This document shows, piece by piece, positions 23,101-35,600 of a stretch of 64,000 nt of DNA; position 1 is the stretch's first letter, and every line of letters starts with the position of its first letter. Under the pieces are notes generated by a model that saw nothing but the letters and a program-made list of their open reading frames with translations, had not been told where the DNA came from and searched no databases. Made by a program: the position numbers and the translations under genes. Source of the DNA: Pratylenchus scribneri (lineage: Eukaryota > Nematoda > Chromadorea > Rhabditida > Pratylenchidae); NCBI GenBank assembly GCA_030063045.1, contig JAQSEB010000042.1, positions 372,001 to 436,000 of the forward strand, given 5' to 3'.

Positions 23101-25798
23101 AATGTTTCTTTTGGCAATATTTCCGATTTTTCTTTATTTTCTTCTTTGGCATTTGCCATATTATTTGAATTTATTTCTGAAAAGAATTAAATTAATTTAA
23201 AAATAAATTCTCCAAAGATACCCTCTTCTTCTGGCATCCATTTTGGGAGTGTTGATGGAGATGTTTCAATTTGCTGAGTTCCATCAAATTCCGTCAACAT
23301 TTTGGCTATTCCATCGCGCAATAATGGAAGCATGCGAATCGGCCAGAAAAGAAACTTCGGTTTATGTGATGGATTTTTTTCAACTGTGATTGATTCCATT
23401 GTAAATTCCAAATGGCCATATTCATTTGGACGAATTCCAATTCGATAATCATATTTGAGACCTTCTCTATCTTTAGCGAATATGGGGCTATTTGGAGGCT
23501 GGAAAAAATGTTCAAATAATAAATATTTTGGACAAATCAATGAAACCTTGTCAAGTTCAATAATTTTACTCATCAATTCATCCATTGCTTTTATCAGTGA
23601 ATATGCATCTTCTGGTACAAAAATTCGTGCGAATTTGTGAGGAGTGAAGTGTAACTAGTAAATTTTAAAATTGTTTTTAAAAATTTTCTATTTTTACCCA
23701 TTGGTATAAATAGATGGATTTCGATTTTTTCGCATCCTTGGACTGATGCATTTCAATGCATACAAACATTGTATTAAATTTTCCCTGATGGCGTTTTAGA
23801 TATTGTAATTTTTTAACATCCAGAATTTCATTGTTTTGATAATTGGATTCAGCAGATGATGAAGAAGAAGAAGAGACCAACTGAAAACAATAAAGAAATT
23901 ATATTCGAGTTAGCCTATTGAAAGAAAATTGGTATTTTTTTGCCTTTTTCATAAAAATAAATTACGTAAAAGGATTTAATTTTTAATTAATAATATAATT
24001 TAAAACTAAACCAATATTTCGGCCATTTGTTCCCGCAACCAATGGAACACATCAATTGGGACTGGACCACGTAATTCAATCAGTTTCTGGGTATCTAATT
24101 TTTCGTCATCATCATCGGGAAATGCTTTCATCCGAAAATCCATCTGCTTGTTTTCAGTTGAATGAATTTCCATTTTATAATTAAAATCAATGCCTTTGAC
24201 CAATTGATGGCAAATCAACGATGACTTAAATGTTTGATTTTAATAATTTTGTAGCCAAATGTATACTTGATTTTGGTCAATTTGCGGCTGTTTTTGTAAA
24301 TCATTGGCCATTATTTCCATTGAATTCAGCAAACGAGGGACAATATGGATGGGAATATTTGTAAAATAAAAGTATTCATATTTATCACCCGCATCATTTT
24401 TTATTTCCAATTTCTTTTCATATCTCTAAAATTTTTATATTTATGATTAAAAGCCTATAAAAATGGATTAAAACCTGAAGAATTTGAATGAATTCTCTGC
24501 CACTTGCCCCACGTTGATATTGAATTTTTATTTTCCTATACATTGGTTCATCGTCAACTTTATAGTCGGATGTGTCGCGATAAAATGATTCCTCATTTAA
24601 TTTATCGGCATTTTCTGCATTTTTAATAGTAACTGATAAAATGATTAAATTGATATTTAAATCATTTTTGTAATTGTAATTTGTTAAATACAAATACGGT
24701 ACCTTCTTCCGACATCCAGTTTGGGATTTGAGTTGAGGACGGTGTAATTTTTTGAGTTCCATCAAATTCCGTCAACATTTTGGCCATCCGATCGCGCACC
24801 AAAGGAAGTAATTGAATAGGCAAAGACATTTCTGCCACCCTTTTTTGTGTATTTTTTGCGATTGTTTTCATTGTAAATGTCAATTTGCCATCCTTTTTAT
24901 TCGGGCCAATTTCGAATTTGTATTCATAAGAATGACCACCCTTTATTAATGCTTCGCAAATTGGATGCTAAATAAAATAATTAATTTTTTAATTAAAATT
25001 CGGAACCTTGTCTTCATAGTCAGCAAGCCTTTTTATTAATGAGTCCATTCCTTTGATCCATAAATATGCATCTTTTGGTAGTGGAATGTTTGGAAAGTCG
25101 TTATTCGCAAAAGGAAACTTAAAAGAATTTTTAAATAAATAATATATAAATAAGCATACCTTTTGACTTAAATGGATCCATTTGTTCCCATTTTCCCTGT
25201 CATGTCGCATTCTAATCACCAAAACAATCATTTGCGTTTTTCCCACATATCCCAGCGTTTCAATCCCTAATGTTATGGGTTTATCGGAGTGTTCTTTTCC
25301 TGAGCTGAATTAAGAAGAGAAAATTTGTATAAAAATTTAAAATTTTTAGAAAAAATTTTGAAATAAAAATGTGGAATTTTGTGAATTTATACCTAAATTT
25401 TGCTATCGAAAAATTCCTTTTTGTTCTCTGCTTAAGCAATTCTTCAATATGCGGTGTTTGGTTCAGTCGACGAAATGTTGAAAAAGCGGAGGAATAATTC
25501 AACTGAAAATTGAGTAGTTTAATTTGGAGGAATTTTATTTAAATCCAAAAATAATATTAAAATATTTTTTGAAGATTTTTTTTTAAATTTATATTTAAAT
25601 GTAAACCTGCTGTTCCAGTTGAATTTGCAAATTTTTAGTTTTGCCATTTTCTAGTAAAAATATGCAAAATTGACGGCATGAGTTGTTGTTAAGAATTGAT
25701 GAACGGTGAAATTGAAGAAAATAGCAGTGTTTATTAAGGTTGCGCATTAAAAATATCCTCATTGCATCAATATATGCCGAAATGACTGATCTTTGCAA
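20139..25798 (-). CDS. tandem multi-PUR-like repeat protein, copy 3 (C-terminally shortened)
   Basis: Third of three tandem paralogues; see the copy at 38678-43990 for the full plan. About 17 exons can be aligned one to one with that copy. The N-terminal exon (25798 down) has a start 12 codons further upstream (MQRSVISAYIDAMRIF). Four a/b pairs are intact, for example a-type RKIKIQYQRGASGREFIQ with YFTNIPIHIVPRLLNSM, and b-type DFNYKMEIHS with GPVPIDVFHWLREQMAEIL. After the fifth-pair linker exon (VDGKHPIIYEEEANN...) the frame diverges at DIEPG and stops at 20139, so pair 5 is lost. Intron 13 holds a 1.6-kb minisatellite. Same strand and spacing as its siblings; probably expressed separately. 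Confidence 0.68.
21262..22888. repeat. 28-bp minisatellite in intron 13 of PUR-like copy 3
   Basis: About 58 tandem units of AAAACATTTGTAAAACATTT+ACAATCCC (28 bp), with frequent 27- or 26-bp variants having fewer C residues. The unit contains the AAAACATTTACAATC core also seen in the 18-bp repeat at the same intron of the other two paralogues, so it grew from the same ancestral repeat. Confidence 0.95.
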
Positions 25799-26081
25799 CC
25801 AAATTATGAAAATTCACAATAAATTTTATTAAATGTTGATTGAATACATAAATTGGCAATTCAATTTCCTCTAGAATTTAAAAAAAATAAGATTATTTTT
25901 TTTATCAAAAATTACAATTATTCAACAGTAATGAAATGATAATAAAATAACAATCGAATGAATAGTGAATATGCGTAAATGGGAAAAGAAACCATTTTAT
26001 ATCTTATTCATTCATTTATTATATCAATTTCATTAAAATCAGTCAATATTTCAATTAAATTAAATAGTCGGCTCTTTTCCA

Positions 26082-29000
26082 TCAACTTGTGTGGTTCACA
26101 TTTCCAATATCATTTTCATTAGATTCCAATTGTTCGATACGATGTCTATTTTGTCTTTGTTGGTTTGAGGTTGAATAACTAAAAAAGTTATTATTATTAG
26201 TGGTGAATTTTTTAGGATGAATAGTGGTCTAGTAATGAATTTGGATATTAAATTGCCTATTTGTCGTATGAATGTTGAAACAATTTTTAACATAGAAAAG
26301 GTGCAGACTGCAGAATATGATGTGATGTTATTTTAAAAGCATTTACCTTTTCAATAGTTCGGCCATTTGCGCTTTCAACCAATTGAATAGATCTAATGGA
26401 ATTGGATCATATAATAAATTTGTTAAAAAATACAAAAATTCGGGAAAATTTATATGATTTACACTTTTCATCTTCATAAATAATTTTTTCCCTATCCAAA
26501 TAAATTAATTTTTATATCATTGAAAAGAGCAGAGTTTTTTACATAGGGTAGGATCGATTTGAAAATGTTCAAAAATTTTTAAATATTTTAAAAATATTTT
26601 TAAAAAAGTCAACCCTAGTATTTTTGGGGGGAACCCGCTCGGCGGGTTGCGGGTAAAATCAAATAATTTGATTCGGCTGCGTTTTCCCGGTGCGGGAAAA
26701 CGCAGCGGGAAAACTCTTCACTGTGAACAGGTGGGCGATTTTTGGCGATTGCGGGAACCCGCTGAGCGTTTTCCCGCTCTGATTTACCCGCTGAGGTGTT
26801 CACAATCAAAAATCCGCCGAGCGTGTTGCGTTTTCCCGCTGCGGGAACCCGCGGCGGGAACCCGCTGGAGACTGTTCACAACCAAAACCCGCTGGCGGGT
26901 TGCGTTTTCCCGCTGAGCGTTTTCCCGCTCCATTTTTCCCGCTTCACTGTGAAAACACCTTTTACAACCCGCGGCGGGAAAAAGCTCCATTGTGATTCCA
27001 GGGTGATGGGTTGGCTTTAGTTTTTATTGTTTCGAGTCTAAACTCCAATTGTTTGAATATCGGTGAAATATTGATCTCCAATTTATAATCATAGCGAAGG
27101 CCACTTCTAACCGTTCGATGACATATCTCCAAATCCTTTATATTTCTTCGATCCTATTTAATAAAAAATATTAATCTTCTCAATTTTATATAGTAAATTT
27201 TTTGAAAAGATTTTCAAAATTATCATTTCTAACTTTTGATTATATAATCTAAATCCTAATTAATTTCATGAAAAATTTTTAGATATTTTATTTCACAAAA
27301 ATATTGAATGGAAATTTCTAGAAAAAACTATATTCTTTTATGGTTATACGATGAAAATTGGAGCTTATTTACTTAAAAAAAACAATGGTGCTTACTAATT
27401 TCGCAAGAATCTCATCCGAAATTTGACGTTCGGCGCATTTTTTCTCCAAATCATTGGACAACGTATGCATTGCCTTGAGCAAGTGAGAAGCTATTTCCAC
27501 TGGAATAGGTGGAAAATAAATGAAAAGACTTTTGTCTTCTTCTTCTCCAATATTCAATGATTTCAATTGTTTGTCGAATTCCTGAAAATTATTTGATATC
27601 AAATTGGGAATTGGAGATGATGCAAATTTTTTTTTTCAAAATTGGCGCTTTTAAATTTAAGCTCATATTTGCAATTGAAAACACATTTACAATCAAAAAC
27701 ACATTTACAATCAAAAACACATTTACAATCAAAAACACATTTCAATCGAAAACACATTTACAATCAAAAACACATTTATAATTGAAAACACATTTACAAT
27801 CGAAAACACATTTACAATTGAAAACACTTTTACAATCAAAAACACATTTCAATCAAAAACACATTCCAATCGAAAACACATTTACAATCAAAAACACATT
27901 TATAATTGAAAACACATTTACAATCGAAAACACATTTACAATCGAAAACACATTTGCAATCGAAAACACATTTACAATCAAAAACACATTTACAATTGAA
28001 AACACATTCCAATCGAAAACACATTTACAATTGAAAACACTTTTACAATCAAAAACACATTTCAATCAAAAACACATTCCAATCGAAAACACATTTACAA
28101 TCAAAAACACATTTATAATTGAAAACACATTTACAATCGAAAACACATTTACAATCGAAAACACATTTGCAATCGAAAACACATTTACAATCGAAAACAC
28201 ATTTACAATCAAAAACACATTTACAATTGAAAACACATTCCAATCGAAAACACATTTAGAATCAAAAACACATTTACAATTGCAAACACATTTACAATCA
28301 AAGACACATTTACAATTGAAAACACTTTTACAATCAAAAACACAATTACAATTGAAAACACATTTATAATCGAAAACACATTTATAATCGAAAACACATT
28401 TACAATCGAAAACACATTTACAATTCAAAATACATTTAATTGCATATTTTTTAAGTACTTTTTATAAAATAATTTCTATAAATAACAAACCTGAACAATT
28501 TGAATGAAATCTTCGCCCCCATTTATTTCGTTGTAACCGAATTATCATTTTCCTATCCTGCTTTCCAATAATTGTATTGACAAAGACATTAAAGCCAAAT
28601 TGTTCTTGTCGTAAAATTTCCCATTTTTCTTTATTTGCTTCTTTGACATTTACATTTATCATATCATTTGGATTCATTTCTAAAAAGCCGTGATTTAAAA
28701 TAAATTGTGGAAAAATACCCTCTTCTTCCATCCATTTTGGGAGTGATGAAAGAGTTGGTCCAATTTCCTCGGTCCTATCAAATTCCTTCAGCATTTTGGC
28801 CATTTCTTCACGAACCAATGGTAGCAATCGAACTGGTACGATCAATCGCTTTGGCTCATGCGTTGAATTTTTTGCAATTGTGATTGATTCCATTATAAAT
28901 TCCAAATGGCCATATTTATTTGGACGAATTCCGACTTTGTAATTATAGATGAGACCTTCTCTATCTCTAACGAATAAAGGAGAATTTGGAGGCTGAAATA

Positions 29001-31385
29001 TGTGGGGCATATCATTGACACTTGATTATTGATATATTTGTGAACCTTTTCTATGTCAGTAAGCTTGCTCATTAATTCATCCATTGCCTTGACTATTGAA
29101 TATGCTTCTGCGGATATAAAAATGCGTACGAATTTGTGGGCGGTGAAGTGTAACTAAATTTAAGAATAAGAATTTTTATTTATTTTATACTTTCTACCCA
29201 TTGATATAAATTAATCGATTTTCTTTCATTTTTTGACTGTTGCATTTCAATGAACACAAACATTGTATTTCGTTTTCCCTCATTATAATTAATATATGGA
29301 AGTTTTTCGAAATGAAGTATTTCTTTTTCTCGATAATTAAACCTTGAACATTATTATTATATTTATAGGAATTTAATAATTAACTCCAAGTTTGATGTGA
29401 GTTCTGCTCCCTGCTTCTCATGATTTATATCAATTATTTGACCTAATGATGCAGAAGAGACCAACTGAAAACAATAAATTAATTGAAGAAAATATTCAGG
29501 CTAGTGCTGTTGAATGAATAATTCTACTAGTCAAATTATATAAATTGTTTATGATTTTAAATTTAACCAATATTTCGTTCATTTGTTCCCGCAACCAGTG
29601 GAATACGCGTATTGGGACTTGGCCATATAATTTTTTGGGTACATGCAAATGATATTTTTCGGTATTGATTAATGTTTGGAGTACAAAATCCAGTTGCCCG
29701 TTTGGGCATGAATTGATTTCTATTTTATAGTCGTACCAAAGACCTTGGACAAATTTCATCGATGACTTAATTTAAATGAAAATTTATTTAATTTAAATGT
29801 CTCAAAAACTTGGTTCTGGTTAATTGGTGGCTTTTTTTGTAAACCAATGGAAATTATTTCCATTGCATTCAGCAAAGGCTGGGCATCTTGGATGGGAATT
29901 TTTGCAAAATCAAAGTATGGGTTTTTGACATTCCCAATATCCGTTCGTCGTTTATCAAATGCCTAAAATTTTATTTTTTATGTATAAAACTTATTTAAAT
30001 GCCGAACCTGTGCAATTTCAATATATTTTATACCTCTTGCACCTCGGATATATCCAATTTGTATTTTCCTGTCCTTTGGTTTATCATTAACTTTATAGTC
30101 CAATGTGTCGCGATATAATATTGCTTCTTGTAATTTATTGACATTTTCTACAATAATTTTGTTATCGATTAATGCAATTAATTTGAATATTTTTAGAATT
30201 ATTAAAAATAATATTATAAATAAGTATTGCATTTATATACAATAAATAATACCACTATTTTCCGAGATCCATTTTGGTAGAGGGGATGGAGGTGGTTTAA
30301 TTTGTTGGGTTCCATCAAATTCTTTCAAAATTTTGGTCATTCCATCACGCATAAAAGGAAGTAACCGAATTGGGAAGAACAGTAGCACCTTCTTTTGTGA
30401 TTTTTTCTCAATTGTTACCATTACAAATTGCAAGGTGCCATTTTTCTTATTTGGACTGATTTTCAATCCGTAATCGTGAAAAAGAGAACCATTTATCGAT
30501 TCTTTGCAAATTGGATGCTGCAAAAAGTTATATTCCTTTTAACAAAAAAAGGTTGAAAAATAGAAACATTGTTTTCATGTTCGCCAAGTCTGCTCATCAA
30601 TGAATCCATTGCTCGAATAAATAAATATGTATCTTTAATTGCAATTGTCGGTAAGTCATAATTATAATAAGGAATCTTAAAAATATTATTATAAAATATT
30701 TGTGTAAATAAATATACCCTATTGCTCAAATGAATCCATTTGTTCCCATATTTCTTGTCATGTCGAAATCTAATCACCACAATATCTCTAAACTTGTTGA
30801 ACGCATAATCAAATGTTACAATTCCCAATGTGATAGGTTTTTCGGAATGTTCTTTTCTGGTGCTAAATTAAGGATTATTAAAAGGATTTTAAAATTATGG
30901 CAATAATGTTAATTTTTGACTAAGAAATTTTTTAATAAGATTTTGGAATTTATCCATTTGCTTTACCTAAATTTTGCTCTCGAAAAATTCCATTTTGTTC
31001 TCTGCTTAAGCAATTCTTCAATAAGCGGTGTTTGGCTTTGGCTCAATCGATGGAATGTTGAAAACGAGGAGGATGATTCAACTGAAAAATACATATAAAA
31101 AATTGTTTTATTCAGAGGAAAATTTATTTAAATCCAAATTTTTTACGAGGATTTTTTGAAGATTCTCTTTTTAATTTGATTTAAAATTTAAATATAAACC
31201 TGCTGGTTCCGTTGACTTTTCAAATTTGTCAAATTTGTGATTTTGCAATTTTCTAGTAGTAAAAATTTGCAAAGTGGACGGCAGGAATTGTTGTTGAGAA
31301 ATGATGAGAAGCAGAATCGATGAAAATAGCAACATTTAAAATTGTGAACATTGTAAATATAAAAAATGCGGGCCAATATCCTCAT
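26082..31385 (-). CDS. tandem multi-PUR-like repeat protein, copy 2 (exon 15 interrupted)
   Basis: Middle paralogue. The 5' exon (MRILARIFYIYNVHNF...) and the a/b pair exons align with copy 1 and carry no obvious frameshift through pair 4a (FPPIPVEIASHLLKAM). The pair-4b exon reads normally through YDYKLEINISP and ETIKTKANPS (about 27,000), is then broken by about 570 bases of foreign GC-rich DNA, and resumes at YDPIPLDLFNWLKAQMAELL (26,353-26,415). A last linker exon ends at a TGA at 26082-26084; pair 5 is absent. Either the insertion is spliced out with nearby cryptic sites, which I cannot identify, or the protein is truncated. Intron 13 has the 18-bp minisatellite. Confidence 0.6.
26425..26998. 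mobile_element. GC-rich insertion splitting a PUR-like exon
   Basis: Within AT-rich DNA this block (most GC-rich at 26,620-26,985) is packed with short repeats of GCGTTTTCCCGCTG, GCGGGAACCCGC and CACTGTGAA / GTTCACAA in both orientations. It lies inside a coding exon whose two halves are identifiable from the paralogues. No transposase frame or clear target duplication was found; it may be a MITE-like element or an internally amplified repeat. Boundaries are inferred from paralogue alignment. Confidence 0.6.
27676..28436. repeat. 18-bp minisatellite in intron 13 of PUR-like copy 2
   Basis: About 42 units of AAAACACATTTACAATCG with A/G and T/C variants and some 17-bp units (ATTCCAATCG, ATTTCAATC). 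A higher-order block of about 213 bp is duplicated: the variant order starting near 27,817 recurs from near 28,030. The long open frames on both strands are by-products of an 18-bp unit without stops. Confidence 0.95.
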
Positions 31386-31729
31386 CGTATTAATTAAATA
31401 TTGGAATAATTAATTTAATTAATTGATATGCTGAAAGAAATGGATTATTAAAATTCAATGAAATTAAAATTAAAAAAGAATAAAAAACTAAAATCCAATC
31501 CTAACGGAGAAAAATTCCAGACTTAACTAAAGATAAAATATTTTTATAGGTTCCGGTTCGCGAGTATAGAGAATGAAGGGGGGAAGGAACAAGGAAGGGA
31601 AGTCAATCAAAAAGCTAAAAATTTTCTCTGATTTTTCTATAGAGATTTGGGTGCGTATGGATTTTGGGTATAGATATTTTAGGTAAATACCAAATTCAAA
31701 AGGTCAATGTCGAAATTTACTGATGTGAT

Positions 31730-32553
31730 CAGGGGTGGGGTCGAAATTTCGATTTTCGATTTCGATCGTCGAAATTTCGATGTTTTAGTTTCGATTCGAT
31801 TTCGATTTCGAAAAGTGTCGAATTTCGAAAAAATTTCGAAAAAGGCAAAGGGGGGACCCTTTGCTAGTTTCAATCAAAAATTTGGTATATTTTTTGAAAC
31901 GAATTCCTTTTTTACTTAAAATTTCCTTATTTTTGCTCAAAATATTTAGTTTTTTAATTTATTTTTCAATTATTAAATCATCAAAATATGTTTTATAATT
32001 GTTTTAGGAATAAAAAATGAAAAGTTCAAGACTTTAATAATATTATTTTGATGGAAATGACCAAACAATAATGTAACATGTAAAGAACCGCACCTAAAAT
32101 AATCATTGAAAAGAATCTAACAATTAATTTGTCATTTAAAAAATATCAAATAAAACCTTATGAAAAAAAAACCAAAAATTTCCTAAAATAAAAGCTAAAT
32201 TCGGTTGGGTTTTGGGTATTGGTTTCATTGTCAACTATTTTGCCAATAACAAAAACAAGAAAATTTGAAAAAGCTTCTTTTATTTCATCAAAATGCTAAA
32301 GTCTATAATTTTATTTTTTAAATATCATTGATTATTATTTTTTGGATAAAAAATTTCACTTTTTTGTATTTTTAGAATTTTTTTTCAATTTTTAAAGGAT
32401 TTGAAAATTTTTTTGAAAAATTTCGATTTTCGATTTCGATTGTCGAAATTTCGATGTTTTAGTTTCGTTTCGATTTCGATTTCGATTTGGAAGTGAGTTT
32501 CGATTTCAAGCAAATTTCGATTTCGATTTTTTTGAGTTTCGACCCCAGCCCTG
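31730..32553. mobile_element. hAT-like MITE with 8-bp target duplication
   Basis: An 824-bp element that begins CAGGGGTGGGGTCGAAA and ends TTTCGACCCCAGCCCTG, giving imperfect terminal inverted repeats that start CAGGG, typical of hAT transposons. An exact 8-bp direct repeat GATGTGAT flanks it (31722-31729 and 32554-32561). Subterminal regions on both sides are tandem TTTCGATTTCGAT-type repeats. There is no transposase, so it is non-autonomous. It sits between the PUR-like copy 2 promoter and the F-box gene. Confidence 0.88.
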
Positions 32554-32690
32554 GATGTGATGTCTGATGATGAATTGGTAAATGTAAAATTTTTCATATT
32601 ATTTTCAGTTAAAATCCTAAAGTTTTAAAATTGTTATACGAAGAAGAGTGAATAATTAATTTTATAAATTTTCTACATAAATTTTTGAAA

Positions 32691-35600
32691 ATGATCCAAC
32701 AATATCAAATTGAACTTCACAATTTGCCTTCCGAAATTTTGGTAAAATTTTAATAAGGAATTTTTCAAATCGCCCTTCTCTCCGCAGATTCGCATTTTCC
32801 ATTTGTTGAGTTTTCGGCAACGAATTCGATTGGAACGAGTTTGTCGAATTTGGCGTCAAATGGCACTGGCATTTGCTTGGATAGAGGTTCGAATATTGAA
32901 AGTGACGGATCGGGTCAAAAATCCACAATGCTCAAGACAATCCCGAAGTGTACGGTTTTTTCCGAAATTGACCAATCATTTTTCCTATTAAAATGTTAAA
33001 CAGTTGGGCAAATTAAGTGCCATTTTGCGTCGTTGTGGTCCAAATTTGGAGGAACTTCATTTTGGCCCAGGCATCGGTGTGCACACCCGTTTTGGACGTT
33101 ATTTTCGTCATTTGGCCAACTATCAAAAATTGGTACATTTGCGCATTGAAGACGGCCTGGATGCTTGGCATTTGCGACAAATTGCCCAGCATTTGGCCCC
33201 ACAACTCATTTCATTGTCCTTAAATTTATGCCCGATAAGTAGAAGGCGAAAAATAATTGCAAAACAAAAATCGGCCATAAATCAAGCATGGATCGATTTG
33301 TTAGCGAATTGTCAAAAGGTTTGAATTTACTACTAGAAATAAAGGAAATTTTGGGAATTTATTAAAGAATTAATCTTAAAAAATTTTAAAAATTAGCAGA
33401 AAGCCAATCAATATATGAATTTTTCCAGCTAGAATGTTTGCGAATTAATGGACTGGATGATTTATTCAGGGAGGATGAGCAGGGCCAATTAATAGTTTTA
33501 CTGCCAAAAAGTGTTAAATATTTACAAATCTGGCATGAAGATCGTTGGAGCTGGGAGGCGAACAATGAAAGAAACAAAGTAAAATTCCTCACCCTGTTGG
33601 ATGAAGAAATGTTTCCGAAATTGCGTTTTTTCCTAAACAATTCTTATTTTGAATTGGACGAAATACTCGGTTCGAATAAAACAAAAATGTACGACAGATT
33701 TTATAGGTAAAATTAGCATATTTAAATAATTATTAAACCAATTATTTTCAGCCTTCAATGGCCAATGTTGTATGCCCAAAATCATTCATTTTTGCAATTG
33801 AACTTGCCCAATTTTCGGCATCTTCAAGCTCTTCAGTTAAATTTCGATATTGATTATGTATGTTTGGGGATTTATAATATTTTCCATCCATACAATTACT
33901 ATTCATAATTCCGCCTGTTCTGATTTTAATAATTCCGCCTGTTCTGATTTTAATAATTCCGCCTGTTCTGATTTTAATAATTCCGCCTATTCTGATTGAA
34001 ATAATTCCGCCTGTTCTGATTTTAATAATTCCGCCTGTTCTGATTTTAATAATTCCGCCTGTTCTGATTTTAATAATTCCGCCTGTTCTGATTTTAATAA
34101 TTCCGCCTGTTCTGATTTTAATAATTCCGCATGTTCTGATTTTAATAATTCCGCCTGTTCTGATTTTAATAATTCCGCCTGTTCTGATTTTAATAATTCC
34201 GCATGTTCTGATTTTAATAATTCCGCCTGTTCTGATTTTAATAATTCCGCCTGTTCTGATTTTAATAATTCCGCATGTTCTGATTTTAATAATTCCGCCT
34301 GTTCTGATTTTAATAATTCCGCCTGTTCTGATTTTAATAATTCCGCCTGTTCTGATTTTAATAATTCCGCCTGTTCTGATTTTAATAATTCCGCCTGTTC
34401 TGATTTTAATAATTCCGCATGTTCTGATTTTAATAATTCCGCATGTTCTGATTTTAATAATTCCGCCTGTTCTGATTTTAATAATTCCGCCTGTTCTGAT
34501 TTTAATAATTCCGCATGTTCTGATTTTAATAATTCCGCCTGTTCTGATTTTAATAATTCCGCCTGTTCTGATTTTAATAATTCCGCCTGTTCTGATTTTA
34601 ATAATTCCGCCTGTTCTGATTTTAATAATTCCGCCTATTCTGATTGAAATAATTCCGCCTGTTCTGATTTTAATAATTCCGCCTGTTCTGATTTTAATAA
34701 TTCCGCCTGTTCTGATTTTAATAATTCCGCCTGTTCTGATTTTAATAATTCCGCCTGTTCTGATTTTAATAATTCCGCCTGTTCTGATTTTAATAATTCC
34801 GCCTGTTCTGATTTTAATAATTCCGCCTGTTCTGATTTTAATAATTCCGCCTGTTCTGATTTTAATAATTCCGCATGTTCTGATTTTAATAATTCCGCCT
34901 GTTCTGATTTTAATAATTCCGCCTGTTCTGATTTTAATAATTCCGCCTGTTCTGATTTTAATAATTCCGCATGTTCTGATTTTAATAATTCCGCATGTTC
35001 TGATTTTAATAATTCCGCCTGTTCTGATTTTAATAATTCCGCATGTTCTGATTTTAATAATTCCGCCTGTTCTGATTTTAATAATTCCGCCTGTTCTGAT
35101 TTTAATAATTCCGCCTGTTCTGATTTTAATAATTCCGCCTGTTCTGATTTTAATAATTCCGCCTGTTCTGATTTTAATAATTCCGCCTGTTCTGATTTTA
35201 ATAATTCCGCATGTTCTGATTTTAATAATTCCGCCTGTTCTGATTTTAATAATTCCGCCTGTTCTGATTTTAATAATTCCGCCTGTTCTGATTTTAATAA
35301 TTCCGCCTGTTCTGATTTTAATAATTCCGCCTGTTCTGATTTTAATAATTCCGCCTGTTCTGATTTTAATAATTCCGCCTGTTCTGATTTTAATAATTCC
35401 GCCTGTTCTGATTTTAATAATTCCGCCTGTTCTGATTTTAATAATTCCGCCTGTTCTGATTTTAATAATTCCGCATGTTCTGATTTTAATAATTCCGCCT
35501 GTTCTGATTTTAATAATTCCGCATGTTCTGATTTTAATAATTCCGCCTGTTCTGATTTTAATAATTCTGCATGTTCTGATTTTAATAATTCCGCCTGTTC

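Noticed and set aside
26615..27020. Several overlapping 64-89-codon frames in the GC-rich block
   Set aside because: Higher GC lowers stop frequency in all frames; the block is an insertion inside another gene's exon and the frames lack protein character.
27782..28428. Frames of 120-195 codons across the 18-bp repeat
   Set aside because: An 18-bp unit without stops stays open automatically; the region is an intron between two recognisable exons.
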